Source of the DNA: Desulfurococcales archaeon
Lineage (GTDB): Archaea > Thermoproteota > Thermoprotei_A > Sulfolobales > NBVN01
Length of the DNA stretch: 34,717 nucleotides
NCBI GenBank assembly: GCA_015521325.1
Contig: WAOK01000093.1
Span: 1 to 34,717 of the forward strand
Direction of reading: 5' to 3'
Shown: positions 27,467-34,717 of the stretch, in pieces
How positions within the stretch are numbered: the first letter of the stretch is position 1
How the letters are laid out: each line of letters begins with the position of its first letter
Program-made: the position numbers and the translations under genes
The notes under the pieces: model-generated
Databases searched by the model: none
The model's input: the letters and a program-made list of their open reading frames with translations, nothing else
Told to the model about the DNA's origin: nothing

Positions 27467-27777
27467 TGAAGGCCGTAACCGGGCTGGAGGGTGAGATAAA
27501 GCAGGTCCTCAAGACCGGTAAATACATACTCGGGTACAGGAAGTCAATCCGCGCTATTAAGACGGGCAAAGCGAAGGCAGTCGTAATAGCGTCTAAGATA
27601 CCCAAATGGATGGAAGACGACGTAATGTACTACGCCAAGCTAGGGGAGATACCGGTCATAAAGTTTAAGGGCACAAGCTACGAGCTAGGTATGGTATGCG
27701 GTAAACCGTTCCCCGTGGCCGTGATGGCGATCCTTGACCCCGGCACATCAAGAATAACTGAGCTGGCAGGTGAGTGA
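27466..27777 (+). CDS. rpl30e: Ribosomal protein L30e
   Basis: A 103-residue RNA-binding protein of the L7Ae/L30e fold. KTGKYILGYRKSIRAIKTGKAK and AKLGEIPVIKFKGTSYELG are typical. It sits between rpoA2 and nusA as in most archaea. The ATG overlaps the rpoA2 stop (TAATG), with GGAGGTGG upstream. The stop overlaps the nusA GTG start. Confidence 0.96.
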
Positions 27778-28229
27778 GCGTGAGCACGAGCCGCAGGAAG
27801 GCCGTGACAATATCGGGAGAGTGCCTCATGTACATGAGCTTCGCAAGCGACATAACGGGCGTCGCCCCCGTCGACTGCATAATTGATGAGGAGACGAACT
27901 CCATAATTTTCCTCGTCCCAGAGGGCACCGCAGGTAAATTCGTCGGCAGGGGCGGCAGGAACGTTAGGAGATTATCCAAGGTTCTCGGCAAGAGGATAGA
28001 GGTGGTCGAGATGTCGAACGACCTGAAGTCGATGGTGCAGAACATATTCCTTCAGGCCCACGTCCTCAGCACGATGCTGAGGGTCACAGCAAACGGCTCG
28101 AAGATACTACATGTCAGGGTGAGGCCTGAGGACAGGGGCCTAGCCATCGGGAAGAACGGGAGGAACGTGAGGAAAGCGACGCTGATACTGTCGAGGCACT
28201 TCGGGATCGATAAGGTAGTGATTGAGTGA
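27774..28229 (+). CDS. nusA: NusA-like transcription factor (two KH domains)
   Basis: A 151-residue archaeal NusA consisting only of the two KH RNA-binding domains, with the GxxG loops VGRGGRNVRRLSK and IGKNGRNVRKA. It lacks the N-terminal polymerase-binding and S1 domains of bacterial NusA, as is normal in archaea. The start is GTG in a GTGA overlap with rpl30e, and the gene is the last of the tightly overlapping RNAP block. Confidence 0.95.
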   Translation: MSVSTSRRKAVTISGECLMYMSFASDITGVAPVDCIIDEETNSIIFLVPEGTAGKFVGRGGRNVRRLSKVLGKRIEVVEMSNDLKSMVQNIFLQAHVLSTMLRVTANGSKILHVRVRPEDRGLAIGKNGRNVRKATLILSRHFGIDKVVIE

Positions 28230-28238
28230 GGCGAAGAC

Positions 28239-28245
28239 TTATAAG
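28239..28245 (+). promoter_or_regulatory. TATA box of rps12
   Basis: TTATAAG just after the nusA stop puts transcription start near 28268. rps12 can therefore be transcribed separately from the upstream RNAP operon. Confidence 0.55.
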
Positions 28246-28280
28246 AAGGGTTCCCCACACCCTTGTAGGCGGTGGGCGCG

Positions 28281-28724
28281 TTGCCAGGTAAGAAGTCCCC
28301 CTATGGCCTCTACGCGGCCAGGAAGCTGAGGAGGAAGAGGCTTAAGTTCAGGTGGTCTCAGAGAGAGTTCCGCGTCAGGATGTTGAGGCTCAAGGAGAAG
28401 TACGACCCCCTAGAGGGCGCTCCGATGGCGAGGGGCATAGTCCTTGAGAAGGTCGGTGTGGAGGCCAGACAGCCTAACTCAGCGCTCCGAAAGTGTGTGA
28501 GGGTACAGCTGGTTAAGAACGGTAGGACGGTCACCGCCTTCGTCCCCTACGACGGCGGTGTCACGTTCATTGACGAGCACGACGAAGTGATCATAGTCGG
28601 CATCGGTGGCTCGAAGGGCCGCTCAATGGGCGACCTGCCTGGCGTTAGGTATAAAGTAATAATGGTTAACGGCGTCTCTCTAGACGCGCTGATCAAGGGG
28701 AAGAAGGAGAAGCCGCACAGGTGA
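28281..28724 (+). CDS. rps12: Ribosomal protein S12
   Basis: A decoding-centre protein of the small subunit. [20 protein letters not shown] and [19 protein letters not shown] are diagnostic universal blocks. The track starts at GTG 28272, but GGCGGTG there looks like the ribosome-binding site and TTG 28281 six bases later gives the usual [17 protein letters not shown]-terminus (147 aa). The gene ends 2 bases before the stop of a convergent nuclease-like gene, which separates it from rps7. Confidence 0.96.
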   Translation: MPGKKSPYGLYAARKLRRKRLKFRWSQREFRVRMLRLKEKYDPLEGAPMARGIVLEKVGVEARQPNSALRKCVRVQLVKNGRTVTAFVPYDGGVTFIDEHDEVIIVGIGGSKGRSMGDLPGVRYKVIMVNGVSLDALIKGKKEKPHR

Positions 28725-28726
28725 CC

Positions 28727-29299
28727 TCACTCACCGTAGCCTTCCTGTGGCCCGTAGCCCAACCCCGGCATCATCCTCGCGTACCTTCTTATCACGTCCT
28801 CATCAACGAATATCCTCTTGCTGAATAGCTCCGCCAGAAATATAGCCGAGCTAGCGTCCATCCTTATCCCCGCCTCTATGCCCTTGAAGTTCTTGTTCTT
28901 CGTGTCGAAATAGGCTGTAGCGTACATGCCAAAGGTCTCGTCTATGTCGTCGATGATCACGTACTTCAGTGAGTCGCCGAGGATCTTCCTAGCCCTATAG
29001 GAGAGGAGGGTCAGTATGTCGTACACCGTGAAGTAGTCCTGCGTCTCCGGGTACCTCACGTCTATCTCTCCCCTCATCCTCAGGAGGGCCACGACAGCGT
29101 TCTGATCCGGGTCCGGCACCTCGAGCTCTATCCCGTTCTCGAGGACTAGTAAGAGGGCGTAATCGACTGCCTCGCCGTCGATTCGCTGGATCTCCGGCAC
29201 CACAGTGTCGACCTCAAGTAATCTCCTGCTGCCCACTCTGTACCACCTTATGACCGAGTGCTGAGGTGTGAGGAAGCTAATAACCTGATTCCTCAGCAA
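28727..29299 (-). CDS. Bifunctional-nuclease-like (DUF151/BFN) domain protein
   Basis: A 190-residue protein. The central part fits the BFN fold: [14 protein letters not shown], a TVYDIL helix, [19 protein letters not shown] and the [26 protein letters not shown] block, which parallels the D-x-RPSDAIALA...PIFV-x-E motif of bacterial bifunctional nucleases. In plants and bacteria this domain has RNase/DNase or regulatory roles; the archaeal function is unknown. The start is TTG 29299, which is uncertain. The gene lies on the opposite strand between rps12 and rps7, an unusual interruption of a normally colinear pair. Confidence 0.65.
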   Translation of the reverse strand: MLRNQVISFLTPQHSVIRWYRVGSRRLLEVDTVVPEIQRIDGEAVDYALLLVLENGIELEVPDPDQNAVVALLRMRGEIDVRYPETQDYFTVYDILTLLSYRARKILGDSLKYVIIDDIDETFGMYATAYFDTKNKNFKGIEAGIRMDASSAIFLAELFSKRIFVDEDVIRRYARMMPGLGYGPQEGYGE

Positions 29300-29347
29300 C
29301 GCTTAAAACTTCCCTATAGAGGACTCATGGGACGAGAGGGGAGTGAC

Positions 29348-29938
29348 GTGTCAGAGCAGTACGAGCCCAAGTCTGTGAAGATACTGCTGTTCGGTAAGTG
29401 GACGTATGAAGGCGTGGTCGTGAGCGACCCCAGCCTCAAGAAGTACATATCCCTCCGCCCGGTGTACCTCCCGCACACCGGCGGTAGGCACGAGCACAGG
29501 AGGTTCGGTAAGGCAGAGGTACCGATTGTTGAGAGGCTGATCAATAAGCTTATGAGGAAAAAGAAGAACACTGGGAAGAAGCACAAGGCGTACAACATAG
29601 TGAAGAGGGCCTTCGAGATAATTCACCTCAAGACTGGGGAGAACCCGATACAGATTCTTGTTAGGGCGATAGAGCACTCAGCGCCTAGGGAGGAGACTAC
29701 AAGAATAATGTACGGTGGCATAATCTACCATGTCGCGGTTGACGTAGCACCGCTCAGGAGGGTGGACCTTGCCCTCAGACACATCGTTGAGGGCGCTAGA
29801 AACTGTGCGTTCAGGAGTACCAAGAGCATAGCGGAGTGCCTAGCTGACGAGCTAATAGCTGCCGCGGCCGGTGACACAAGGAGCTACGCTGTGTCGAGGA
29901 AGGAGGAGATCGAGAGGATCGCTCTCAGCTCGAGGTAA
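29348..29938 (+). CDS. rps7: Ribosomal protein S7
   Basis: A primary binder of the 16S 3' domain. [26 protein letters not shown] and [24 protein letters not shown] are diagnostic for archaeal S7. The track start (29258) lies within the divergent gene and upstream of TATA-like elements at 29302-29309 and 29314-29320. GTG 29348 (MSEQYEPKS..., 196 aa) has GGGGAGTG just upstream and is preferred; ATG 29327 is the alternative. Confidence 0.95.
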   Translation: MSEQYEPKSVKILLFGKWTYEGVVVSDPSLKKYISLRPVYLPHTGGRHEHRRFGKAEVPIVERLINKLMRKKKNTGKKHKAYNIVKRAFEIIHLKTGENPIQILVRAIEHSAPREETTRIMYGGIIYHVAVDVAPLRRVDLALRHIVEGARNCAFRSTKSIAECLADELIAAAAGDTRSYAVSRKEEIERIALSSR

Positions 29939-30052
29939 GGCAATATTTATTCCCCATACTTACCTCATCTCCGCGAAGCCGATCCATTATTACTTATACA
30001 GGTTATCTAGACATCTAAACCGTTTGCCTAGGTTAATACGCTCCCCGGAATC

Positions 30053-30060
30053 CTTATAAG
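30053..30060 (+). promoter_or_regulatory. TATA box of the EF-1alpha gene
   Basis: CTTATAAG is placed about 40-47 bases upstream of the start, predicting transcription start near 30083. The 150-base gap after rps7 otherwise shows only a T/A-rich stretch (AATATTTATT) that may end rps7 transcription. Confidence 0.55.
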
Positions 30061-30099
30061 CCCTTGCGCCATTAAGCACTGAGCTATGGGGTGAGCATG

Positions 30100-31422
30100 A
30101 TGAGCGCGAAGAAGTCGAAGAAGCCTCACCTTAACCTGGTTGTGATAGGCCACGTCGACCACGGCAAGAGCACTCTGGTAGGTCATCTACTGTACCTCAC
30201 CGGCGCTATCGACGAGAAGAAACTGAAGGAAGTCGAGGAGATGGCGCGGAAGAAGGGTAAGGAGTCCTTCAAGTACGCCTGGTTCCTCGACAAGCTGAAG
30301 GAGGAGAGGGAGAGGGGCGTCACCATCGCCCTGACCTTCATCAAGTTCGAGACCCCGAAGTATGAGTGGACCATCATAGACGCACCGGGCCACAGGGACT
30401 TCATTAAGAACATGATCACCGGCACCTCCCAGGCCGACGTAGCACTCCTCGTCGTGTCCGCAAGGCCAGGCGAGTTCGAGGCAGGCATGTCCAGGGAGGG
30501 CCAGACCAGAGAGCACATAATCCTCGCCAAGACCATGGGCATTAACCAGCTCGTCGTCGCCGTCTCCAAGATGGACGCTACCGAGCCACCGTGGTCTCAG
30601 AAGAGGTACGAGCAGATAGTGGGCATACTCAAGAAGTTCCTCAAGTCCCTCGGCTACGACGTCAACAAGATACCGTTCGTGCCGGTGTCCGGCTGGACCG
30701 GCGACAACATCAAGGAGAAGTCACCGAACATGCCGTGGTACAAGGGCCCGACCCTGATCGAGGCCCTTGACATGATGGAGGTGCCGCCGAAGCCAATTGA
30801 CAAGCCGCTGAGGATACCGATCCAGGAGGTCTACAGCATTAGGGGCGTCGGCACCGTCCCTGTTGGCAGGGTGGAGACCGGCGTCCTGAAGGTCGGCGAC
30901 ACCGTGGTCTTCATGCCTCCGGGCAAGGTCGGCGAGGTCAGGTCCATAGAGATGCACCACGAGAAGATCGACGTAGCAGAGCCCGGCGACAACATAGGCT
31001 TCAACGTGAAGGGCATCGCTAAGAACGAGATAAGGAGGGGTGACGTAGCTGGTCACCTAGACAACCCGCCGACTGTCGCTGAGGAGTTCATCGCCAGGGT
31101 CTTCGTGATCTGGCACCCGAGCGCTGTGCACGTGGGTTACACGCCTGTCATCCACGCCCACACCGCCTCGGTGGCGGCCAGGATCGTTGAGATCGTCGGT
31201 AAGCTAGACCCGAGGACCGGTAAGATAGTGGAGAGGAACCCGAACTTCATCAAGCCCGGCGAGTCCGCCATCATAAGGTTCAAGCCAATCAAGCCGATGG
31301 TCATAGAGAAGTACTCCGACTTCCCGCAGCTAGGCAGGTTCGCAATGAGAGACATGGGCAAGACCATAGGCATTGGCGTCGTCATGGACGTCAAGGCCAA
31401 GGAAGTCAAGATCGGCAAGTAA
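30100..31422 (+). CDS. tuf: Translation elongation factor 1-alpha (EF-Tu)
   Basis: Delivers aminoacyl-tRNA to the ribosome. G1 GHVDHGKS (17-24), G2 RGVTIALTFIKFET, G3 DAPGHRDF; domains II and III follow with GVGTVPVGRVETG and the C-terminal RFAMRDMGKTIGIGVVMDV. The G4 element, NKMD in almost all homologues, reads SKMD here (S156). The track start is GTG 30091; ATG 30100 or 30097, after GGGGTGA, is more likely. tuf-rps10-tRNA-Ser is a widespread archaeal arrangement. Confidence 0.98.
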   Translation: MSAKKSKKPHLNLVVIGHVDHGKSTLVGHLLYLTGAIDEKKLKEVEEMARKKGKESFKYAWFLDKLKEERERGVTIALTFIKFETPKYEWTIIDAPGHRDFIKNMITGTSQADVALLVVSARPGEFEAGMSREGQTREHIILAKTMGINQLVVAVSKMDATEPPWSQKRYEQIVGILKKFLKSLGYDVNKIPFVPVSGWTGDNIKEKSPNMPWYKGPTLIEALDMMEVPPKPIDKPLRIPIQEVYSIRGVGTVPVGRVETGVLKVGDTVVFMPPGKVGEVRSIEMHHEKIDVAEPGDNIGFNVKGIAKNEIRRGDVAGHLDNPPTVAEEFIARVFVIWHPSAVHVGYTPVIHAHTASVAARIVEIVGKLDPRTGKIVERNPNFIKPGESAIIRFKPIKPMVIEKYSDFPQLGRFAMRDMGKTIGIGVVMDVKAKEVKIGK

Positions 31423-31496
31423 GGGAAGTATCAAACCATTTTATCTTAAATACCCCAAACAACCTTTGATAACAGCCACAGAAACGGGCGATAGCC

Positions 31497-31808
31497 ATGG
31501 TCACCAAGATAAGGATCAGGCTGTGGTCAAAGAACCTCGACCACATACAGGAGGTAGCCACGCAAATAGTTCAAATAGCAAAGAGAGCTGGCGTCAGAGT
31601 TAAGGGTCCAGTACCCCTTCCGACGAAGAGGCTCGTCGTCCCGGTGCTGAGGCCGCCCCACGGCGAGGGCACAAAGGTCTACGAGAAGTGGGAGCTTAGG
31701 ATCTACAAGCGACTCATAGACATAGATGCTGACGAGAGAATAATGAAGCAGATAATGAGGGTCAAGGTGCCAGAGGACGTCAGGATAGAAATCGAGCTAC
31801 TCAGGTAA
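31497..31808 (+). CDS. rps10: Ribosomal protein S10
   Basis: A 103-residue small-subunit protein. KIRIRLWSKNLDHIQEVATQ, GPVPLPTKRLVVPVLRPPHG and YEKWELRIYKRLIDID are diagnostic. The ATG start is 74 bases after tuf; a TATA-like TCTTAAATA lies at about 31444-31452, so it may have its own promoter. tRNA-Ser follows 46 bases later. Confidence 0.97.
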   Translation: MVTKIRIRLWSKNLDHIQEVATQIVQIAKRAGVRVKGPVPLPTKRLVVPVLRPPHGEGTKVYEKWELRIYKRLIDIDADERIMKQIMRVKVPEDVRIEIELLR

Positions 31809-31854
31809 CACTCCGCTAAAGCCTTTTAGGGAAGCTCAACAAACAACTTTCTGG

Positions 31855-31941
31855 GCCGGGGTGCCCGAGCGGCCCAAGGGGCCGGCCTTGAGAGCCGGTG
31901 GGCGCACGCCCACGCGGGTTCGAATCCCGCCCCCGGCACCA
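31855..31941 (+). tRNA. tRNA-Ser (anticodon UGA)
   Basis: Acceptor GCCGGGG/CCCCGGC, anticodon stem CCGGC/GCCGG around loop CTTGAGA (anticodon TGA, Ser codon UCA), a long variable arm GTGGGCGCACGCCCAC typical of class II tRNAs, T stem GCGGG/CCCGC with TTCGAAT, and encoded CCA. The discriminator reads A. Fold alternatives giving a Leu GAG anticodon do not pair. Its position after rps10 is conserved in many archaea. Confidence 0.95.
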
Positions 31942-31963
31942 CAAGCAATGTTTGGTTATAATT

Positions 31964-32548
31964 CTAAAGCAGATGATCCTGACCTACCTCCACACCCAGC
32001 CGCTTGAGTCTAGCAGCACACGCTGCGCAGAACTTATCAGTCTTCAGGTCGACCTCAAAGACACTGTTACTGAAGCTCATAACGCACTTTCTTACCCTAC
32101 AGTGCCCAAGCCCAAGGAGGTGCCCGACTTCATGAAGCACTTCCTTTCTCACTCTCTCAAGGTAGCGTTCTAGGGACGAAGTCCTCAGCCTGTAGGTAAA
32201 GATGACTGCAGAACCGGCGAGGGGGAGGGCGATGCCGAAGACGAAGTTAAGTCCGGGGACGTATCCGTCGTCAGGCGACACACCGAGAACCATACACCTA
32301 TCCCTGCACCCGTGTGTTCTCCTCGCCCACATCGCTAGGCCGTAAGCCACTGCATCAGCCCTCCACTGACCCCTTATCCCGTCATATGCTTCTATCTCGG
32401 GGATGTATGGCCCCTCAACAGGTGTGACCTCGAAGTCAGGGAACGCTGAGGCAAGGACTCTGCGTGCTTCTCCCACTGTTTTCCTGTCGATTAGGTGGAC
32501 GGGGGCGACGAGCAGTTTACGGCTCAAAACACAATTCCCTTTACTCAA
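31964..32548 (-). CDS. amzA: Archaemetzincin (zinc metalloprotease)
   Basis: A 194-residue minimal metzincin. The extended zinc site is HEVGHLLGLGH (H139, H143, H149), followed by the family-specific second zinc site C150, C155 (CVMSFSNS, the Met-turn) and C174-x2-C177 (KFCAAC). This is the complete archaemetzincin signature. The physiological substrate is not known. The start is TTG 32548; a minus-strand TTAAAAG at about 32574-32580 is about 27 bases upstream, consistent with a leaderless transcript. The gene ends 22 bases from the convergent tRNA-Ser. Confidence 0.95.
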   Translation of the reverse strand: MSKGNCVLSRKLLVAPVHLIDRKTVGEARRVLASAFPDFEVTPVEGPYIPEIEAYDGIRGQWRADAVAYGLAMWARRTHGCRDRCMVLGVSPDDGYVPGLNFVFGIALPLAGSAVIFTYRLRTSSLERYLERVRKEVLHEVGHLLGLGHCRVRKCVMSFSNSVFEVDLKTDKFCAACAARLKRLGVEVGQDHLL

Positions 32549-32610
32549 TGGAATAACCTTTATTATCGGCTTTTAACTGAGTACCCCTAGGTTAGGGAGG
32601 AGAGTGCCGT

Positions 32611-33063
32611 ATGCCGGAGGACACGTACAAGCACATAGTGAGGATAGCCGGTGTGGACATACCGGGAGACCTGCCTCTCCCGTACGGCCTTGCCCTTATC
32701 AAGGGCGTGGGCTACCACTTCGGCCTAGCCATTGTTAGGAAGCTCGGCTTGGATCCCTCGCTAAGGGTTGGTTACCTGAGTGAGGAGGACGTCGAGGCCA
32801 TAGAGGACGTCATCAGTAACCCGCATCGGTACGGGTTCCCGAGCTGGTACCTTAATAGGAGGAAGGACTACGACACGGGGAAGGACATGCACCTCATAGG
32901 TGCTGACCTGATCTACGTGGCTAAGAGGGACATAGAGAGGGAGATGAGGATAAGGTCCTGGAGGGGTGTCAGGCACGCCGGTGGCTACAAGGTGCGTGGC
33001 CAGAGGACCCACACCACCGGCAGGTTTGGCCCCACGGTTGGTGTGAGCAAGAAGAAGAGGTGA
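32611..33063 (+). CDS. rps13: Ribosomal protein S13
   Basis: A small-subunit head protein, 150 residues. HIVRIAGVDIPGDLPLPYGLALIKGVG at the N-terminus and RGVRHAGGYKVRGQRTHTTGR at the basic C-terminus are diagnostic. ATG 32611 follows GGGAGGAG. It is the first gene of rps13-rps4-rps11-rpoD, the usual archaeal order. The promoter region is shared with the divergent amzA. Confidence 0.97.
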   Translation: MPEDTYKHIVRIAGVDIPGDLPLPYGLALIKGVGYHFGLAIVRKLGLDPSLRVGYLSEEDVEAIEDVISNPHRYGFPSWYLNRRKDYDTGKDMHLIGADLIYVAKRDIEREMRIRSWRGVRHAGGYKVRGQRTHTTGRFGPTVGVSKKKR

Positions 33064-33069
33064 TGGTTC

Positions 33070-33597
33070 ATGGGTGACCCACGCAAACCGAGGAAGAAGT
33101 GGCAGAGGCCCGGACATCCCTGGATTAAGGAGAGGCTCATTCAAGAGATGGAGCTCGTCGGCACGTACGGCCTGAGAAACAAGAGGGAGCTCTGGAAGGC
33201 GCAAACACTCCTGAGGGACATAAGGCGGAAGGCCAAGGCCCTCCTCTCTCTCCCGCCTGAGGTCAGGGCTGTTAGGGAGAGAGAGCTCGTGAGAAGGCTG
33301 TACCACATGGGCTTGCTTGAGAGTGAGGACGCCACAATAGACGACATCCTCGGACTCACGGTGGAGTCGATCCTCGAGAGGAGGCTCCAGACGATCGTTT
33401 ACAGGAGAGGCCTCGCTAAGACGATCAATCAGGCGAGGCAGCTCATCGTCCATGGCCATATAGCGATAAACGGTAGGAGGGTTAGGTCCCCTGGCTACCT
33501 TGTATCAAGGGATGAGGAGGAGCTGATCGGCTACGCGCCTGGCTCCCCATTCGCGTCGAGAGGCATAATAGAGCAGACAGAGGAGGTAGGGGGGTGA
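33070..33597 (+). CDS. rps4: Ribosomal protein S4
   Basis: A primary 16S binder with an S4 RNA-binding domain near the C-terminus ([33 protein letters not shown]). 175 residues. ATG 33070 is 5 bases after the rps13 stop; GAGGTGATGG overlapping that stop serves as its ribosome-binding site. Confidence 0.97.
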   Translation: MGDPRKPRKKWQRPGHPWIKERLIQEMELVGTYGLRNKRELWKAQTLLRDIRRKAKALLSLPPEVRAVRERELVRRLYHMGLLESEDATIDDILGLTVESILERRLQTIVYRRGLAKTINQARQLIVHGHIAINGRRVRSPGYLVSRDEEELIGYAPGSPFASRGIIEQTEEVGG

Positions 33598-33603
33598 GGA
33601 TAG

Positions 33604-34005
33604 GTGTCGTTCCTTGGGAGAGAGGTCAAGTGGGGCGTCGCTCACATACTCGCGACGTACAACAACACCTTCGTCCACATAACCGACCTCAGCGGCGCGG
33701 AGACCGTGAGCAGGTGGACCGGCGGCATGGTAGTTAAGGCAGACAGGGAAAAGCCCTCCCCGTACACAGCAATGATGATCGCCTACAGGGCCGCGCAGGA
33801 GGCGATGGACAAGGGCATCAAGGCAATCCACATAAAGGTGAGGGGCCCCGGCGGCCACGGCCCCAAGGTGCCCGGCCCCGGTGCTCAGGCAGCTATCAGG
33901 GCCCTCGCGAGGTCGGGCTTCATAATCGGGAGGATCGAGGACGTCACGCCGATACCGCACGACACGACGAGGAGGCCCGGCGGCAGGCGCGGTAGGAGGG
34001 TCTGA
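33604..34005 (+). CDS. rps11: Ribosomal protein S11
   Basis: A platform protein of the small subunit, 133 residues. [38 protein letters not shown] and the glycine/arginine-rich C-terminus are diagnostic. The GTG start at 33604 is preceded by GGGGGTGAGG, which overlaps the rps4 stop. Confidence 0.97.
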   Translation: MSFLGREVKWGVAHILATYNNTFVHITDLSGAETVSRWTGGMVVKADREKPSPYTAMMIAYRAAQEAMDKGIKAIHIKVRGPGGHGPKVPGPGAQAAIRALARSGFIIGRIEDVTPIPHDTTRRPGGRRGRRV

Positions 34006-34020
34006 CCCGGGTGTTTATTC

Positions 34021-34717
34021 ATGCCAAAGAAAGCTGTCGAGATAGAGGTGAAGGAACTCACCCGCGAGCGGTTCTCGGGCAGGATAAGGGGGGTGCCCCT
34101 CCCGGTCGTTAACGCTATAAGGAGGGCTGCTCAGTCTGAAGTCCTCACGATGGCCGCGGATTACATAATTTTCTACGACAACAACACAGTACTCTACGAC
34201 GAGTACATAGCGCACAGGATAGCCATGATCCCTCTGACCTCGGACGCAGCGCTCGAGAAGTACAAGAGACCGGAGGAGTGCGTCACCGACGGCTCCCGCT
34301 TCGACGAGGACTGCTATGCAACGCTGAGGCTCGTTGTGGAGCGGCCTGGGGAAACACCTCTCTCCGGGCTGACGGAGATGGAGATAATCTACTCTGACAG
34401 CATCGTCAGCGAGGACCCGGACGTGAGGCCGATCAGCGGCAAGATACCTGTCGCCGTGATTAGCCCGGGCCAGCGCATCCACGCAGAGATCAAGGCGAGG
34501 CTAGGAAGGGGGAAGGAGCACGCTAAGTGGCAGGCGGCCACAGTCTCGGTTCTCACTTACGTAGCCGACATAAGGATAGACTGGGAACGCTGCGACAACT
34601 GCGGCGACTGCGCTGCCGTGTGCCCGACCGGGGCACTGAAGATCGTTAAGGGTAAGCTGAAGGTCGACAGCGAGAAGTGTAACCTCTGTAGGCAGTGCCT
34701 TAAGGCGTGCCCGGCAG
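34021..34717 (+). CDS. rpoD: RNA polymerase subunit D (Rpo3), Fe-S type, 3' truncated by the window
   Basis: The ORF track omits it because no stop is reached. ATG 34021 (MPKKAVEIEVKELTRERFSG) follows GGGTG by a usual distance. The alpha/Rpb3-like assembly domain includes LPVVNAIRRAAQSEV and DEYIAHRIAMIPL. An inserted ferredoxin-like domain has two full 4Fe-4S motifs: C191-x2-C194-x2-C197-x3-C201P and C220-x2-C223-x2-C226-x3-C230P. Crenarchaeal subunits often retain only one. Rpo3 scaffolds RNAP assembly with Rpo11, 10 and 12. Confidence 0.96.
   Translation, partial: MPKKAVEIEVKELTRERFSGRIRGVPLPVVNAIRRAAQSEVLTMAADYIIFYDNNTVLYDEYIAHRIAMIPLTSDAALEKYKRPEECVTDGSRFDEDCYATLRLVVERPGETPLSGLTEMEIIYSDSIVSEDPDVRPISGKIPVAVISPGQRIHAEIKARLGRGKEHAKWQAATVSVLTYVADIRIDWERCDNCGDCAAVCPTGALKIVKGKLKVDSEKCNLCRQCLKACPA

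Noticed and set aside
29258-29347. Upstream extension of S7 in the ORF track
   Set aside because: It spans TATA-like elements and the divergent gene's start; S7 homology begins near GTG 29348.
31373-31603. 76-aa plus ORF between tuf and rps10
   Set aside because: Overlaps the 3' end of tuf and the 5' end of rps10 in another frame; low complexity.
31855-31941. Reading the class II tRNA as tRNA-Leu (GAG)
   Set aside because: Shifting the loop by one base destroys the anticodon stem; only the TGA anticodon gives five Watson-Crick pairs.
31898-32173. 91-aa plus ORF
   Set aside because: Starts inside tRNA-Ser and runs antisense to archaemetzincin, whose motifs are complete.

Overview
The window comes from an archaeon of the Thermoproteota (Crenarchaeota), most likely a hyperthermophile related to Desulfurococcales, Acidilobales or Sulfolobales. 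This rests on a crenarchaeal PolB1, an undivided rpoB with split rpoA1/rpoA2, EF-1alpha, archaeal ribosomal proteins, a non-catalytic type proteasome beta subunit, an aKMT-type lysine methyltransferase and a Ced-like membrane module. The three tRNAs are very GC-rich with encoded CCA, arginine is mostly AGG/AGA, and TTG/GTG starts and GTGA/ATGA overlaps are frequent. I cannot name the genus.

Layout. 1-646: an AT-rich, nearly gene-free end with a truncated minus-strand gene and a possible structured RNA. 647-725: tRNA-Arg(CCG). 816-8539: PolB1; a minus-strand CinA-like/CDP-alcohol phosphotransferase pair; a candidate C/D box sRNA; a thioredoxin-fold-like small protein with the aKMT methyltransferase; and a minus-strand hexapeptide acyltransferase/PAPS-reductase-like Fe-S protein pair. 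8602-10374: three plus-strand membrane genes resembling cedA1-cedA-cedA2, the archaeal DNA-import machinery related to VirB2/VirB6/VirB3. The third gene (52 aa) is absent from the ORF track and lies antisense to the tail of a YkgJ-type gene. 10246-12416: minus operon psmB-nfi-ribK-ykgJ, divergent from a UPF0248/NOG1-like GTPase pair (12471-13720) across one palindromic TATA box. 13709-14850: a minus pair encoding an AbrB-type regulator and a DUF72 protein.

14918-18643: a candidate C/D sRNA, leuS, a second well-formed C/D sRNA candidate, a small membrane protein and further C/D-like motifs. 18644-19330: an HTH regulator with a degenerate phosphoribosyltransferase-like domain. 19342-19418: tRNA-Lys(UUU).

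19569-34717 is mostly core information processing: rpoH-rpoB-rpoA1-rpoA2-rpl30e-nusA-rps12, interrupted by an antisense bifunctional-nuclease-like gene, then rps7, tuf, rps10 and tRNA-Ser(UGA). A minus-strand archaemetzincin follows, then rps13-rps4-rps11-rpoD, with rpoD running off the end and carrying two complete 4Fe-4S motifs.

The most unusual content is the Ced-like module with its concealed third gene, and several C/D box guide RNA candidates in the small intergenic gaps. Everything here was read by eye; family assignments come from motif recognition, not database searches.
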